From Elusimicrobia bacterium RIFCSPLOWO2_01_FULL_59_12 (GTDB lineage Bacteria > Elusimicrobiota > Elusimicrobia > 2-01-FULL-59-12), in the NCBI GenBank assembly GCA_001800075.1, contig MGUR01000024.1:1-6796 (forward strand): a DNA stretch of 6,796 bases. The letters are read 5' to 3'. This document shows positions 6,308 to 6,796 of the stretch, piece by piece. Position numbers and translations under genes: made by a program. The notes beneath the pieces were generated by a model, which was not told the origin of the DNA, made no database searches, and worked only from the letters and a program-made list of their open reading frames with translations. Within the stretch, counting starts at the first letter, position 1. The number at the start of each line of letters is the position of its first letter.

Positions 6308-6796
6308 AACCTCCTGTGATGAAACCGCCGCGGCCGTGGTGCGCGACGGACGCCGCATCCTGCGCAGCGCCGTGGCCTCGCAGATGGCCGTCCACCGCCC
6401 TTTTCGCGGCGTGGTGCCGGAGCTGGCCAGCCGCGCCCATGTCGAGCGCATCAACGCCGTGCTGGAGGAAGCGCTCTCGGGGGGCAAGACCCGCTTTGAC
6501 GCGATCGCGGTGACCACCGGGCCCGGATTGATCGGCGCCTTGTTGATCGGGGTGGTCACGGCGCGGACGCTGGGCTGGGCGCGCGATGTCCCGGTCATCG
6601 GGATGAACCATTTGGAAGGGCACTTGTTCGCGGGTTTGGTCGAGCACCCGGCGCTGAAGCCCCCGTTCCTGGGCTTGATCGTGTCCGGGGGCCACACGGA
6701 ACTGGTGCTGTTCAAGAAGTACGGCCTGTATGAAACGCTGGGCGGCACGCGCGATGACGCGGCGGGCGAAGCGTTCGATAAAGTCGCCAACCTGCT
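6288..6796 (+). CDS. tsaD: TsaD, tRNA N6-adenosine threonylcarbamoyltransferase, N-terminal half (3' end outside window)
   Basis: The frame opens at ATG 6288 and runs off the right edge after 169 full codons, about half of the usual ~340. TsaD transfers the threonylcarbamoyl group from threonylcarbamoyl-AMP to A37 of ANN-decoding tRNAs in the cytoplasm, with TsaB and TsaE. Seen motifs: IETSCDET (6-13), VVPELASRAH (42-51), TTGPGLIGALLIG (76-88), NHLEGH (107-112) whose two His are metal ligands, SGGHTELV (133-140) and DDAAGEAFDKVA (156-167). All key residues in this part are intact. The ATG lies inside the end of the upstream deacetylase-family gene, a 20-base overlap in another frame. The only candidate ribosome site is a poor AGG near 6271, so initiation probably depends on ribosomes ending the upstream gene. 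Older names are gcp, ygjD and O-sialoglycoprotein endopeptidase. No co-factor gene of the t6A pathway is in the window. Confidence 0.96.
   Translation, partial: MNILGIETSCDETAAAVVRDGRRILRSAVASQMAVHRPFRGVVPELASRAHVERINAVLEEALSGGKTRFDAIAVTTGPGLIGALLIGVVTARTLGWARDVPVIGMNHLEGHLFAGLVEHPALKPPFLGLIVSGGHTELVLFKKYGLYETLGGTRDDAAGEAFDKVANL

Noticed and set aside
5366..6790. Minus-strand open frame of 474 codons
   Set aside because: It spans the antisense of three recognised genes (end of ctpA, the YibQ-like gene and tsaD), shows no family motif, and has the Arg/Pro/Ala-rich composition of shadow frames.

Overview
The window is a gene-dense, GC-rich stretch with every gene on the + strand. It carries seven genes: five complete, one cut at the left edge and one cut at the right edge. 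Neighbours overlap or abut everywhere except a 34-base gap before ctpA, so the whole window reads as one polycistronic unit whose promoter and terminator lie outside. I found no RNA genes, CRISPR array, insertion sequence, convincing internal promoter or intrinsic terminator, and no gene-free stretch longer than 34 bases.

Layout: (1) 2-1156, C-terminal part of a multi-pass membrane protein of the DUF5693 type; (2) 1153-2235, CsaB-type polysaccharide pyruvyl transferase; (3) 2232-2984, a short FtsX-like division permease; (4) 2974-4173, an EnvC-like secreted coiled-coil protein with a catalytically dead LytM/M23 domain, whose last codons contain a GC-rich palindromic repeat; (5) 4208-5485, a CtpA/Prc-type S41 carboxy-terminal processing protease; (6) 5486-6307, a YibQ-like divergent polysaccharide deacetylase; (7) 6288 to the right edge, the N-terminal half of TsaD, the tRNA t6A37 threonylcarbamoyltransferase.

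The theme is envelope construction and remodelling. DUF5693 plus CsaB is a pair known from bacteria that tether SLH-domain surface proteins to pyruvylated wall polymers. FtsX-EnvC is the transmembrane switch that turns on peptidoglycan amidases at the septum. The order envC-ctpA-yibQ matches a linkage known in Proteobacteria, where ctpA is sometimes absent. The window therefore joins a surface-polymer module to a cell-separation module, followed by an essential tRNA-modification gene. The most unusual points are an FtsX-like protein that seems to lack the cytoplasmic loop used to couple to FtsE, with no ftsE beside it, and a palindromic repeat that has been absorbed into the envC reading frame.

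Organism: signal peptides, EnvC/CtpA/YibQ and the CsaB/DUF5693 pair together suggest a diderm bacterium outside the well-studied phyla. A GC-rich Elusimicrobiota or Omnitrophota-like lineage known mainly from metagenomes is my best guess. That rests on remembered gene order and on the palindrome type, and is an inference only.
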